From the NCBI GenBank assembly GCA_003242685.1, contig QGVD01000019.1, forward strand, positions 1-49,639: a DNA stretch of 49,639 nt, given 5' to 3'. This stretch comes from Pseudomonadota bacterium (GTDB taxonomy: Bacteria; Pseudomonadota; Gammaproteobacteria; Steroidobacterales; Steroidobacteraceae). Below the pieces are notes generated by a model. It saw only the letters and a program-made list of their open reading frames with translations. It had not been told where the DNA came from and made no database searches. The position numbers were made by a program, and so were the translations under genes. Every line of letters begins with the position of its first letter. Within the stretch, counting starts at the first letter, position 1. Shown here one piece after another: positions 8,588 to 16,611 of this stretch.

Positions 8588-10447
8588 ATGACTCGTATAC
8601 TTTACACACTCGTTCTCGGGGGAGTCGGTGCGCTCGTTGCAGGGTGCGGGGGAAGCGGCGCGCCCGCGAATCAGCCGCCGACGCTGAGCCCCGCGGCCTT
8701 CTCGACGGCGGAGGACGGTGAGGTCAGCGGTGCGCTGAGTGCCACGGATCCCGAGAACGACCCGCTCACTTTCGCGAAAACCAGCGATCCCGCATCGGGA
8801 ACGGTTTCCGGCTTCACGCCGGACGGAACGTTCGTCTACCGGCCGAATCCGGATTTCGCGGGCACCGACTCGTTCTCCGTGACGGTGACCGACGCGGCGG
8901 GGAACACGGCATCGGGCTCCGTGACGCTCACCGTCACCATCGAAGAGCCGGCGCTCGTCGGCACGGTGAGCGTGAACCCGGACGGAAGCGTGAGCCTTGC
9001 AGATCTTCCGGCGGGGTTCCGGGGCGTCACACGATTCCGATATCGCGTCACCGATCCGAGCGGCGCTTCTTCGGTCGCGACGGCGGCGATCTTCGTCGGC
9101 ACCGATCCCTTCCGCGCGGTTTTCGCAGGAGACGTTGCGGGCGACGGCTCGACGGAGGTCTACATGACGGACTTCGTCTCGCCGGCCTGGCGCCTGTCGG
9201 CGGCGACGGAAGGGTCCATGCGCCTGCGAGGTTTCGAGGTCTCCGACAACGGAGCGACGGTCGTCTACCGCAGGCAGCACACCGCGTCCGCGGTGTCGGA
9301 TCTCGCTTTCGTGCGCTCGGCGGCTCCGGAGCAGCCCGTGCGGATCACGCTGCCCGACGGCGCGGTGCCCGTTCAGGACGACAACGGGCGCGATCAGTTC
9401 GTCGTGAGCCCGGACGGCAGGTGGATCGCGATCGTGGGGCAGCTTCCGTCGGGCGAGCGGCAGTCGCTCTACGTGCTGAACGTGGAGGATCCCGGTACCG
9501 TGCGCGGGGTCGCGCCGGCGAGCACCGTGCGCGTCACGCTGCCGCGATTCTCGGCGGACTCCACACAGCTCTACTTCCTGACGTCGGATCGTCCCGATGG
9601 GCTGCGCAGGCTCCTCTATCGCGTCGCGCCTGCGGAGGGATCACCCGCGGTGCTGATGTCCGCGCCTTACGCGGCGGGAGACGTCGGCGACATCGAGCGG
9701 TACTCGGTTTCGCGCGATCAGTCGCGCATCGTGCTGCATGCGGTGCGCGGCGGTGTCGAGGGAATCTACATCGTCGATTCCGCGACGCCCGGAGCGGAGA
9801 CGCGCATCAGTCATGATCTCAACCCGGCGCAGTCGATCTTCTCGAGCACCGTGGGACTTCCCGCCGGACGCGGCAGCATGGCGGACCTTACGCGCGTGGC
9901 GTACACCGTGGTGACGTCGCTCGGCGCGATCAGCATTCCGAGCGTGCACGTCGTCGACGTCGGTGAGTCGCCCAATCCCCGGCAGGTCAGCGATTTCTCG
10001 GAGGCGATCGCCTGGCGCGGCGACGGGCTCGCGTTGCTCGTCTCACGGTTCTCGCTCACCGACCCGGGCAGCTCGGAGCTTGCCGAGGTCGTGCCGGACG
10101 CCGGTGCTCAACCCGAACGCATCGCAGGTGCGCTTTCCGGTTTCTACGATGCGACCGGAGAAACCGTCGTCATGCGTCAGGCGGACGGGGCGCTCGCGGT
10201 CGCGGTGCGCGGGGCGTTCGGCAACGCTACCCGTCTCGGAACACCGGATCAGGTGCCGCACGCCGTCGATTTCAGCGGCATCGGCCACGGAGTCGTCGTG
10301 ATCGGCGAAGGTCCGCCGGGCGCGGCGCCGGCAGCGGCGCGTCTCGCTCTCGTGAATGCGCGCGCTCCCGATCGCCTGCTCTATCTGCAGGACACCGCGG
10401 CGCCGCTCGGTCTCACGTCGGACGTCTCGCGCATCGTGTCGTACTGA
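8588..10447 (+). CDS. Lipoprotein with cadherin-like domain and beta-propeller
   Basis: The 619-residue product starts at an ATG at 8588 and has a lipoprotein signal with lipobox LVAGC (Cys20), so it is anchored in the envelope facing the periplasm or outside. After a short linker, residues ~25-120 form a cadherin/Ig-like repeat of the VCBS type (NQPPTLSPAAF, DPENDPLTF, DSFSVTVTDAAGNTASGSV). A second, shorter domain of this kind (FRYRVTDPSGASS) follows. The remainder, from ~residue 170, has TolB/WD40-like propeller repeats, e.g. FVVSPDGRWIAIVGQ and FSADSTQLYFLTSD. Such proteins bind ligands or partners; no enzyme motif was found. It stands alone, divergent from gdhA and convergent with the esterase gene 56 bases downstream. 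Confidence 0.82.
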   Translation: MTRILYTLVLGGVGALVAGCGGSGAPANQPPTLSPAAFSTAEDGEVSGALSATDPENDPLTFAKTSDPASGTVSGFTPDGTFVYRPNPDFAGTDSFSVTVTDAAGNTASGSVTLTVTIEEPALVGTVSVNPDGSVSLADLPAGFRGVTRFRYRVTDPSGASSVATAAIFVGTDPFRAVFAGDVAGDGSTEVYMTDFVSPAWRLSAATEGSMRLRGFEVSDNGATVVYRRQHTASAVSDLAFVRSAAPEQPVRITLPDGAVPVQDDNGRDQFVVSPDGRWIAIVGQLPSGERQSLYVLNVEDPGTVRGVAPASTVRVTLPRFSADSTQLYFLTSDRPDGLRRLLYRVAPAEGSPAVLMSAPYAAGDVGDIERYSVSRDQSRIVLHAVRGGVEGIYIVDSATPGAETRISHDLNPAQSIFSSTVGLPAGRGSMADLTRVAYTVVTSLGAISIPSVHVVDVGESPNPRQVSDFSEAIAWRGDGLALLVSRFSLTDPGSSELAEVVPDAGAQPERIAGALSGFYDATGETVVMRQADGALAVAVRGAFGNATRLGTPDQVPHAVDFSGIGHGVVVIGEGPPGAAPAAARLALVNARAPDRLLYLQDTAAPLGLTSDVSRIVSY

Positions 10448-10503
10448 GAGGTGCGCGAATGCCGGCTGCCGTCCGCACGCACCCAGCGAAGTCCGCCGTG
10501 CCT

Positions 10504-12090
10504 TCAGCTCGCGGGCTTCTTCTTCAGCCGCTCGCGCCGCCAGGCATAGTAGGCATCGAGCGCCTGGAGCTGCTTCAGATTCGGCACCGGCCGCATGCCG
10601 GGCATCGCATCGAAGTGCATGACCTGCTGCGTGAACTCTCCGAACTTCGACCATTTCGGGAGTCCCGGTCCGTTGGGATCGCCGTTGCGCGCGAAGTTCA
10701 CCCAGTAGCTCATCATCAGCTGCGACATGGCCGCGTCCTCGGGCCGCGGCGGTCCATCGGGTCCGCCGAGGTTGCCGAAGACGTAGGGGATCTCGGCTGC
10801 ATGGTTCGCACCGTCCGGAGAGGAGGGCGTACGGTGATCGAAGTAGTACACGTACGCAGGCCCTTCGGCCTTGCGTGAGTGCAGGCGGGCCCATGCCCAT
10901 GTGTGCCAGGCGAAAGCGGAGTCGCGGAAGATGTCCTTCGCGGCCTCGTGCGCCTCATCGGGCGTTGCGTGCGGATAAACGGCGAGGATCCTGTCCGCGT
11001 GCTCGCCGTAGCCGGCGCGGACCCGCTCGGCGAACGCTTCGGGTGTGACGCTCCCCGGCGGCACGAAGAGCGCGCCTTCGTCCGAGTTCGTGCCGATGAG
11101 CACCGGCGTGTCGTTGAAGCGACCGGCGACATAGAGCTCGTACTGGTCGCCGACGATCACGCTGCCGTCGACGACCGGCCAGAACGAGCCGGTGCCCAGG
11201 GCAGCGGCGGCTTTCTGGATCGCTGCGGCGCCGAGCTTCCGCGCCGCGCTGATGTCCTTCGCGCCCAGGGAGCTCAGGAAGCGGGTTCCGTTGCGTTCCG
11301 CTACGGAGAGCGGGAGAACGTTCTGGCCGCCTTCGTTCTCGTACTTCGGGGGCGCGAAGGATCCGCCGCTCTGCGAGATGACGCGGTGGAAGAGTCCCTT
11401 CGCCGCGGGAGATGCCGCGAGCATGCTGACGGAGATCGCGCCCGCGGATTCACCGAAGATCGTGACGTTCTGCGGATCGCCGCCGAACTTTTCGATGTTC
11501 TCCTGCACCCAGCGCAGCGCGGCGATCTGGTCGAGGAGGCCGTAGTTCCCGGAGCCCTTGCCGCTTTCGCGCGAGAGTGCCGGATGCACCAGGAAGCCGA
11601 AGGGACCCACGCGGTAGGCGACGCTCACGAGCACGACGCCGCGCCTGGCGAGGTTCGTTCCGTCGTAGAGTGGGGCGCTCGTCATGCCGCCCACGAAGGC
11701 GCCGCCGTAGATCCACACCATCACGGGGAGCTTCTCACCGGGCGACTTCGCCGGCGTCCACACGTTGAGGTACAGACAGTCCTCGCTCACCTCGGGAGGC
11801 GCACCCATCATCGCGACGAAGCGCTCTTCCTGCATGCACGCAGGTGCGTAACGGTCGGCTTCCCGGACACCGGTCCAGGGTTTCACTGGCTGCGGAGCCT
11901 TCCAGCGCAGGGAGCCCACCGGCGGTGCGGCGAAGGGAATGCCCTTGAAGGACGCGATGCCGTCGCTCACCACGCCGCGCACCGCGCCCCCCGTGACGCT
12001 CACCGTTTCGATCTGAGCCGCCGCGGGAAGCGCTGCGAGCGAGACCAGGCACGCAAGCAGTACACATCGCAGAGGATGTCGGTGAATCAT
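10504..12090 (-). CDS. Carboxylesterase type B, exported
   Basis: A 528-residue alpha/beta hydrolase of the carboxylesterase/para-nitrobenzyl esterase family. The ATG at 12090 opens a signal peptide ending ALPAAAQ; an upstream in-frame extension to 12429 overlaps the neighbouring gene and is rejected. The family signature SEDCLYLNVWTP (102-113), the oxyanion-hole stretch WIYGGAFVGG (126-135) and the nucleophile elbow GESAG with Ser215 are present; NSDEGALF is likely to supply the acid and the region before EIPYVFGNL the His. These enzymes hydrolyse carboxylic esters of broad range. It is the last gene of an apparent operon after the triple-SnoaL lipoprotein and the zinc-ribbon gene (89-base gap), so it may release an acid or alcohol from an ester substrate for the catabolic genes nearby. 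Substrate unknown. Confidence 0.93.
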   Translation of the reverse strand: MIHRHPLRCVLLACLVSLAALPAAAQIETVSVTGGAVRGVVSDGIASFKGIPFAAPPVGSLRWKAPQPVKPWTGVREADRYAPACMQEERFVAMMGAPPEVSEDCLYLNVWTPAKSPGEKLPVMVWIYGGAFVGGMTSAPLYDGTNLARRGVVLVSVAYRVGPFGFLVHPALSRESGKGSGNYGLLDQIAALRWVQENIEKFGGDPQNVTIFGESAGAISVSMLAASPAAKGLFHRVISQSGGSFAPPKYENEGGQNVLPLSVAERNGTRFLSSLGAKDISAARKLGAAAIQKAAAALGTGSFWPVVDGSVIVGDQYELYVAGRFNDTPVLIGTNSDEGALFVPPGSVTPEAFAERVRAGYGEHADRILAVYPHATPDEAHEAAKDIFRDSAFAWHTWAWARLHSRKAEGPAYVYYFDHRTPSSPDGANHAAEIPYVFGNLGGPDGPPRPEDAAMSQLMMSYWVNFARNGDPNGPGLPKWSKFGEFTQQVMHFDAMPGMRPVPNLKQLQALDAYYAWRRERLKKKPAS

Positions 12091-12179
12091 GAGGATGCTC
12101 CGTGAAGGAGGATCGAAAACATTCAGCCCGCGACACCGGCGCATTCGAACTCGGTCATCGAGCAGGCAGGCGCGTTCCG

Positions 12180-12452
12180 TCAGCCGCGGATCGCGTCCGC
12201 CTTCTCGAGCGGCTCGCTTCTCTCCAGCTCGTCGTCGTCCTCGCGCGGAAAGTGATACCAGCTCCGATGCGGAGAGGTGCGCGCGCAGGCGGGACACTGC
12301 GTTTCCTGCCATGCGTAACCGCAGCCCGGGCATACGCCGCCGGTCCAGAAGGTGTGCCAGCGCGTGCCGCAGTCCACGGTGCAGTACCAGCGATCGAGCG
12401 GGCTCGGGCGGTAGCCGCATTGCGGGCAATGGATGTCGGGTTCGCGCGCCAT
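12180..12452 (-). CDS. Small double zinc-ribbon protein
   Basis: This 90-residue protein starts MAREPDIHCPQCGY at the ATG at 12452. It has four Cys pairs: CPQC, CTVDC, CPGC and CPAC, enough for two zinc ribbons, with several Trp/Tyr residues between them, and an acidic C-terminal tail (REDDDELERSEP). No signal peptide is seen, so it should be cytoplasmic, in contrast to its exported neighbours. It lies 13 bases after the triple-SnoaL gene and 89 bases before the esterase gene, consistent with co-transcription. The function is unknown; zinc ribbons of this kind usually bind nucleic acid or protein. Confidence that it is a real gene rests on the Cys pattern and tight spacing. Confidence 0.75.
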   Translation of the reverse strand: MAREPDIHCPQCGYRPSPLDRWYCTVDCGTRWHTFWTGGVCPGCGYAWQETQCPACARTSPHRSWYHFPREDDDELERSEPLEKADAIRG

Positions 12453-12465
12453 GGAGGTGCTCGCC

Positions 12466-14517
12466 TCATTCGTAGGAGCGTGCCGTCTCCGGCGCCGTGA
12501 CGGGCCTGCCGGTCACGGGGTTCGGATAGTGGAAAGGCGGCAGGAAAGGCTTCGGATACATCTCGAAGTACACCGTCGGCGGCCGGTCCGGCGGATTCGA
12601 CTCCGTGATGCCGGGCGCCGGGCGCGGCGGTGAATTCTTCCAGCCGACGTCGTACGGCACGAAGTAGGTGTTGAACACCTGATCCTTCTTCAGCTTCCAG
12701 ACGCCGTCCACCTTGACGAACTCGTTCTCGTAGACGCCGCCCATCCACATGGCATAGCGCCCGAACTGTCCCATCATGCTGAACGCGCGGGAGCGCATCA
12801 TCGCCGTCTGCCCGTCGTCTGCGACATGGATGACGGGCTGATACTGCATGTGGTTGTGCAGGAGCCCGTGATGGATGCCCTGCTCGCCGTAGAGATTCAG
12901 ATTCCGGCGCACGCTCGCCTTGCCGACGTAGACGCCGCGCAGCGCGATCTCGATGGTTCCGTCCTCCGCGAAGAGCTCCGTGAGCCGGTCCCACTGATTC
13001 GTGGCGAGGTAGTACCCGTAGATCGCGTGCAGATTCTCGATCTGCGCCTCGTCCTCCAGGCGTCCGATGCGACGCTCGAGATCCGCGAGGAACGAGCGCA
13101 GCTCGAGCGGATCCGACGGGACGGCCGGCAGGTCGACCGCGTCGCTGTCGTAGACGGGCGCTCCCGTCACGGGATTCTCGTAATGGAACGGAGCCACGAA
13201 CGCCGCAGGGTAGGCCGAGCGCGAGACCGACGGCGGACGATCCGGCTTGATGCTCGACATGAACGTCGGCAGCGGACGCGCGCTCTTTCCCCAACCGTCC
13301 TCGTACGATGTGTACATCGTCGGCAGCGCGTGCAGGCGGCGGATCTTCCACACGCCGCCGTCCTTCACGTACTCGTTCTCGAGAACGCCGACGCCCCACT
13401 CGGCGAACTTCCCGTGAATCGCGGCCTGGTCGAAGAAGCGCCAGCGGCCCTTCGCCGACCTGCCGTCCGGCGCCACGTGCACGATGGGCTGAAGCTGCAT
13501 GTGGTCGTACAGCCGTCCCTCGGACGGGTACTCGGGTCCGAGCTGCCGCAGGAATTCGAGAATGCGTGTCCTGCCGACGAACGCGCCGAGCCCCGCGATC
13601 TCGAGAACTGCGTCGTCCGCGAACAGATCCGCCGCGTGGGTCCAGAGCGCCTTGTCGAAATAGAACCCGTAAGTGCGCTGCAGGGCTTCGATGCTCTGCT
13701 GGTCTTCGAGAAGCTGCACTTCGTGAGCGAGCCTCGCCGCGCGGCGCGCGAGACTCTCGAGCGATTCCTGGACGTCCGCCGATGCCGTGGTGGTCACCGT
13801 CGGAATCGCGCCGGGCTGCTCCGTCTCCATGAAGTGGAACGGCGGCAGGAAAGTGTCGGGCCAGGTCCCGTACTCGACGCTCGGCGGGCGGTCGGGCGGC
13901 AGCGTGCCGGAGACGTGCTTGCCGCGCGTCGGATCCTCGTGGCGGACCCACCCGCCTTCGTAGGGCACGATGACGGTCTGGAACCAGTGCAGCTTCCTGA
14001 TCTTCCAGACGCCGTCTTCCTTGACATATTCGTTCTCGTAAGGGCCTTCGCCCCACACGGCATGCTTGCCGAGCTCGCCGGCCATCATGAGCGCGCGCCA
14101 GGTGCCTCGTGCAGTCTTTCCGTCGGGTGAAACGGTGATGACGGGCATGAGCTGCATGTGCTCGTTGAGCTGACCCTCGCTGAGGCCGGCCTTGCCGCCG
14201 CCGAGCGCGTAGAGGTACTCGCGGATGCGGTCGCGGCCGACGTAGACGCCGTCGAGCCCGATCTCGATCGAGCCGTCGCTCGAAAAGAGCTCGACGACTT
14301 CGTCCCACAGTCCCTCGTCGACGTAGTACCCGTACGCGCGCTGCAGACGCTTGATGGCCTCGATGTCCTCGATGCGGGTCTTGCGTGCCTCGAGAGTGGA
14401 GAGGGTCCGCTGCAGCTCGGCGAGCTGCGGAGCCTGTGCCTCGTCCTTGCGAGAGCCGCAGGCTGCGACTCCGATGCACAGGCTCGCGGCGATGGATGCG
14501 AGAAGTCTGGAGCTCAT
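12466..14517 (-). CDS. Lipoprotein with three tandem SnoaL-like (NTF2-fold) units
   Basis: The 683-residue product starts at the ATG at 14517 (GGAG upstream) and has a lipobox ending in Cys20 (IGVAAC), so it is a predicted lipoprotein. The open frame extends 605 codons further upstream, but that part is antisense to the dehydrogenase gene. The mature protein is three copies of one ~205-residue unit, at about 30-235, 248-455 and 470-673. Each has a helical lead (IEALQRTYGFY type), an NTF2-like core with a (V/A)(Y/F)VGxxxIR stretch, a (Y/L)ENE(Y/F)VKxxGVWK strand and a Pro/aromatic tail: FLPPFHF, FVAPFHYENPVTG and FLPPFHYPNPVTG. SnoaL/NTF2 folds include isomerases, dehydratases and epoxide hydrolases as well as pure binding proteins. 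Related two-unit and one-unit proteins occur at 41756-43911. Activity unknown. Confidence 0.85.
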   Translation of the reverse strand: MSSRLLASIAASLCIGVAACGSRKDEAQAPQLAELQRTLSTLEARKTRIEDIEAIKRLQRAYGYYVDEGLWDEVVELFSSDGSIEIGLDGVYVGRDRIREYLYALGGGKAGLSEGQLNEHMQLMPVITVSPDGKTARGTWRALMMAGELGKHAVWGEGPYENEYVKEDGVWKIRKLHWFQTVIVPYEGGWVRHEDPTRGKHVSGTLPPDRPPSVEYGTWPDTFLPPFHFMETEQPGAIPTVTTTASADVQESLESLARRAARLAHEVQLLEDQQSIEALQRTYGFYFDKALWTHAADLFADDAVLEIAGLGAFVGRTRILEFLRQLGPEYPSEGRLYDHMQLQPIVHVAPDGRSAKGRWRFFDQAAIHGKFAEWGVGVLENEYVKDGGVWKIRRLHALPTMYTSYEDGWGKSARPLPTFMSSIKPDRPPSVSRSAYPAAFVAPFHYENPVTGAPVYDSDAVDLPAVPSDPLELRSFLADLERRIGRLEDEAQIENLHAIYGYYLATNQWDRLTELFAEDGTIEIALRGVYVGKASVRRNLNLYGEQGIHHGLLHNHMQYQPVIHVADDGQTAMMRSRAFSMMGQFGRYAMWMGGVYENEFVKVDGVWKLKKDQVFNTYFVPYDVGWKNSPPRPAPGITESNPPDRPPTVYFEMYPKPFLPPFHYPNPVTGRPVTAPETARSYE

Positions 14518-14637
14518 GGACACTCCTGCGACGGCCCGATCGCCGATATTAGCAGCCCCTGCGAGGCGTGCCGTCCGCCTTCCGGTGACCTCGTCAACGA
14601 GTGCTATCATGCCGCGCGCTACGCGCGAGGTATCCCG

Positions 14638-16518
14638 ATGCAGACAAGGACCGCGGCCGTCGCTGCCGCATTCGTATTCGGCTTGTCTTTTTCCGCCTGG
14701 TCCGCCCAGGCGCCGCAGGATTCCGTCTCCGGCGAGGAAGTCTTTCAGCGCGCATGCGCCGCGTGCCACGTGGACGCGGCGCGCGCGGCGGCAACGGAAA
14801 CGGCGAGCGGCGCTGCGGCCGGAACGCGCATCGTGCCGTTCGAGATGCTGCGGCAGATGACGCCCGAGGTGATCCTGAGCTCGCTCGAGAACGGCAAGAT
14901 GCAGCCGCAGGGCTCGGCGCTCACACCGGCGGAGCGGCGTGCGGTCGCGCAGTTCGCGTCCGGCAAGAGCTTCGCGGAGTCCGTGGTGCCGGCCATGGCG
15001 CGCGCCAACCGCTGCACGGACGACACGCCCGTGCGCGATCCGGGCTCGATGCCCGGATGGAACGGCTGGGGCAACGGTCTCTCGAACACGCGTTTCCAGC
15101 CGAAGGAGACGGGAGGACTCACAGCCGAGGATCTGCCGCGCCTCAGGCTCAAGTGGGCGTTCGGCTACCCGGGCGCGCAGTCGGCGAAGGCGCAGCCGAC
15201 AATTGCGGGCGGCCGTCTCTTCGTCGCGAGCGAGACCGGGGACGTCTACGCACTGAATCCGAAGACGGGCTGCACGTACTGGACGTTCAAGGCGCAGGCC
15301 GGCATCCGTACCGCGGCGTCCGTCGGCCCGTACCGCAGCGCCTCGGGCAGGAGCGGATACGCGGTGTACTTCGGTGACTCGCAGGCGAACGCCTACGCGG
15401 TCGATGCCGACACGGGCGAGCAGATCTGGGTGCGCAAGGTGGACGACCACCGTTCTGCGGCGATCACGGGCGCACCGGCGGTACATGACGGGCGCGTCTT
15501 CGTTCCCGTGCAGGGACTCGCCGAGGAGATCAGCGCCGCGCGCGACAACTATCCCTGCTGCACCTTCCGCGGCAGCCTCGTGGCGCTCGACGCGCACACG
15601 GGCGAGGTGCTCTGGAAGACCTACACCATGCCTGAGAGCCGGCCGCGCGAGACGGTGAAGCCCGGAGTGACGATGTTCGGTCCCGCGGGCGGCAGCATCT
15701 GGTCCGCACCGACGGTCGATCCGAAACGCGGGCTCGTATACGTTGGCACCGGCAACGGTTATGCCGATCCGCCGCAGCCGACGACGAACGCCATCATCGC
15801 GATGGACCTGAGGACCGGGGCGGTCAGGTGGGTGCGGCAGATCCTGGAGAAGGACGTGTGGATCCTCGGCTGCAATCCCGGCAATCCCGAAGGCAACCCC
15901 GCGTGTCCGAAGGAGCTCGGCCCGGATCTCGACTTCGCTGCCCCTCCTGCGCTCGCGAGCGCGGCAGGGCGCGAGCTGCTCGTCGTGCCGCAGAAGTCCG
16001 GTGTCGCCTTCGCGCTCGATCCCGACGACGGGTCGATCGTGTGGCAATACCGCTATGGACGCGGCAGCGCGATGGGCGGTCAGTGGGGCGGTGCTGTCGA
16101 CGGAGAGCGCGCTTACTTCGGCGTGCAGGATCTTCAGACGGATACGCCGGGCGGCATGCGGGCGGTCGAGCTCGCGACGGGCAGGGAAGTGTGGTCGAAG
16201 CCGCCCCAGCCGAAGCTGTGCGAAGGCAAACAGCCGTGCTTCGCGGGGCAGGGCGGACCGCTCACCGCGATTCCGGGCGCGGTGATCAGCGCCGGTCTCG
16301 ACGGCGGCATCCGCGCGTACTCGAGCCGGCACGGCAACATCCTGTGGATGTTCGACACCAACCGTGAGTTCGAGACGGTGAACGGTGTGCCCGCCCGCGG
16401 CGGCGGCATGGACAGCGCGGGTCCCGTCGTCGTCGATGGAATGCTGTACGTGAACTCGGGCGTCGGCGGATTCGTCGGTCCGCCCGGCAACGTGCTGCTG
16501 GCATTCGGAGTCGAATGA
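14638..16518 (+). CDS. Quinohemoprotein (cytochrome c / PQQ) alcohol dehydrogenase, polyvinyl-alcohol-dehydrogenase type
   Basis: The product has 626 residues and a Sec signal peptide (to about WSAQA). Residues ~30-115 form a small cytochrome c domain with heme motif CAACH at 40-44. The rest is a PQQ beta-propeller with repeated phrases such as VYALNPKTGCTYWTF, LVALDAHTGEVLW and AIIAMDLRTGAVRWV. An adjacent Cys pair (YPCCTF) resembles the vicinal disulfide of PQQ dehydrogenases. An N-terminal heme domain fused to a PQQ propeller of this length is the layout of polyvinyl alcohol dehydrogenase (cytochrome), which oxidises secondary alcohols in the periplasm. The actual alcohol is unknown. The start is the ATG at 14638 with GAGG upstream. 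It heads the plus-strand catabolic run and is divergent from the triple-SnoaL gene across 120 bases. Confidence 0.88.
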   Translation: MQTRTAAVAAAFVFGLSFSAWSAQAPQDSVSGEEVFQRACAACHVDAARAAATETASGAAAGTRIVPFEMLRQMTPEVILSSLENGKMQPQGSALTPAERRAVAQFASGKSFAESVVPAMARANRCTDDTPVRDPGSMPGWNGWGNGLSNTRFQPKETGGLTAEDLPRLRLKWAFGYPGAQSAKAQPTIAGGRLFVASETGDVYALNPKTGCTYWTFKAQAGIRTAASVGPYRSASGRSGYAVYFGDSQANAYAVDADTGEQIWVRKVDDHRSAAITGAPAVHDGRVFVPVQGLAEEISAARDNYPCCTFRGSLVALDAHTGEVLWKTYTMPESRPRETVKPGVTMFGPAGGSIWSAPTVDPKRGLVYVGTGNGYADPPQPTTNAIIAMDLRTGAVRWVRQILEKDVWILGCNPGNPEGNPACPKELGPDLDFAAPPALASAAGRELLVVPQKSGVAFALDPDDGSIVWQYRYGRGSAMGGQWGGAVDGERAYFGVQDLQTDTPGGMRAVELATGREVWSKPPQPKLCEGKQPCFAGQGGPLTAIPGAVISAGLDGGIRAYSSRHGNILWMFDTNREFETVNGVPARGGGMDSAGPVVVDGMLYVNSGVGGFVGPPGNVLLAFGVE

Positions 16519-16527
16519 TGCGGCGGA

Positions 16528-16557
16528 TTGACGCGGCGCCCGACGCCTTGCTATCTA
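16528..16557 (+). promoter_or_regulatory. Candidate sigma-70 promoter before aldehyde dehydrogenase
   Basis: TTGACG at 16528-16533 and TATCTA at 16552-16557 are separated by 18 bases in the 93-base gap between the alcohol dehydrogenase and aldehyde dehydrogenase genes. The -35 box has five of six consensus bases, while the -10 is weak. Transcription would begin near 16564 and leave a leader of about 48 bases. It may give the aldehyde dehydrogenase and later genes expression independent of the first gene. Confidence 0.35.
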
Positions 16558-16611
16558 AACTCGGTTGTCGAAGGTGCCCATCAGCTACCGCGCAGCGGTC
16601 GAGGTAGAGTC

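Noticed and set aside
14518..16332. The triple-SnoaL frame stays open for 605 more codons upstream
   Set aside because: This part is antisense to the clearly coding PQQ dehydrogenase and a lipoprotein signal with a ribosome site begins at 14517; open antisense frames are common at this GC content.
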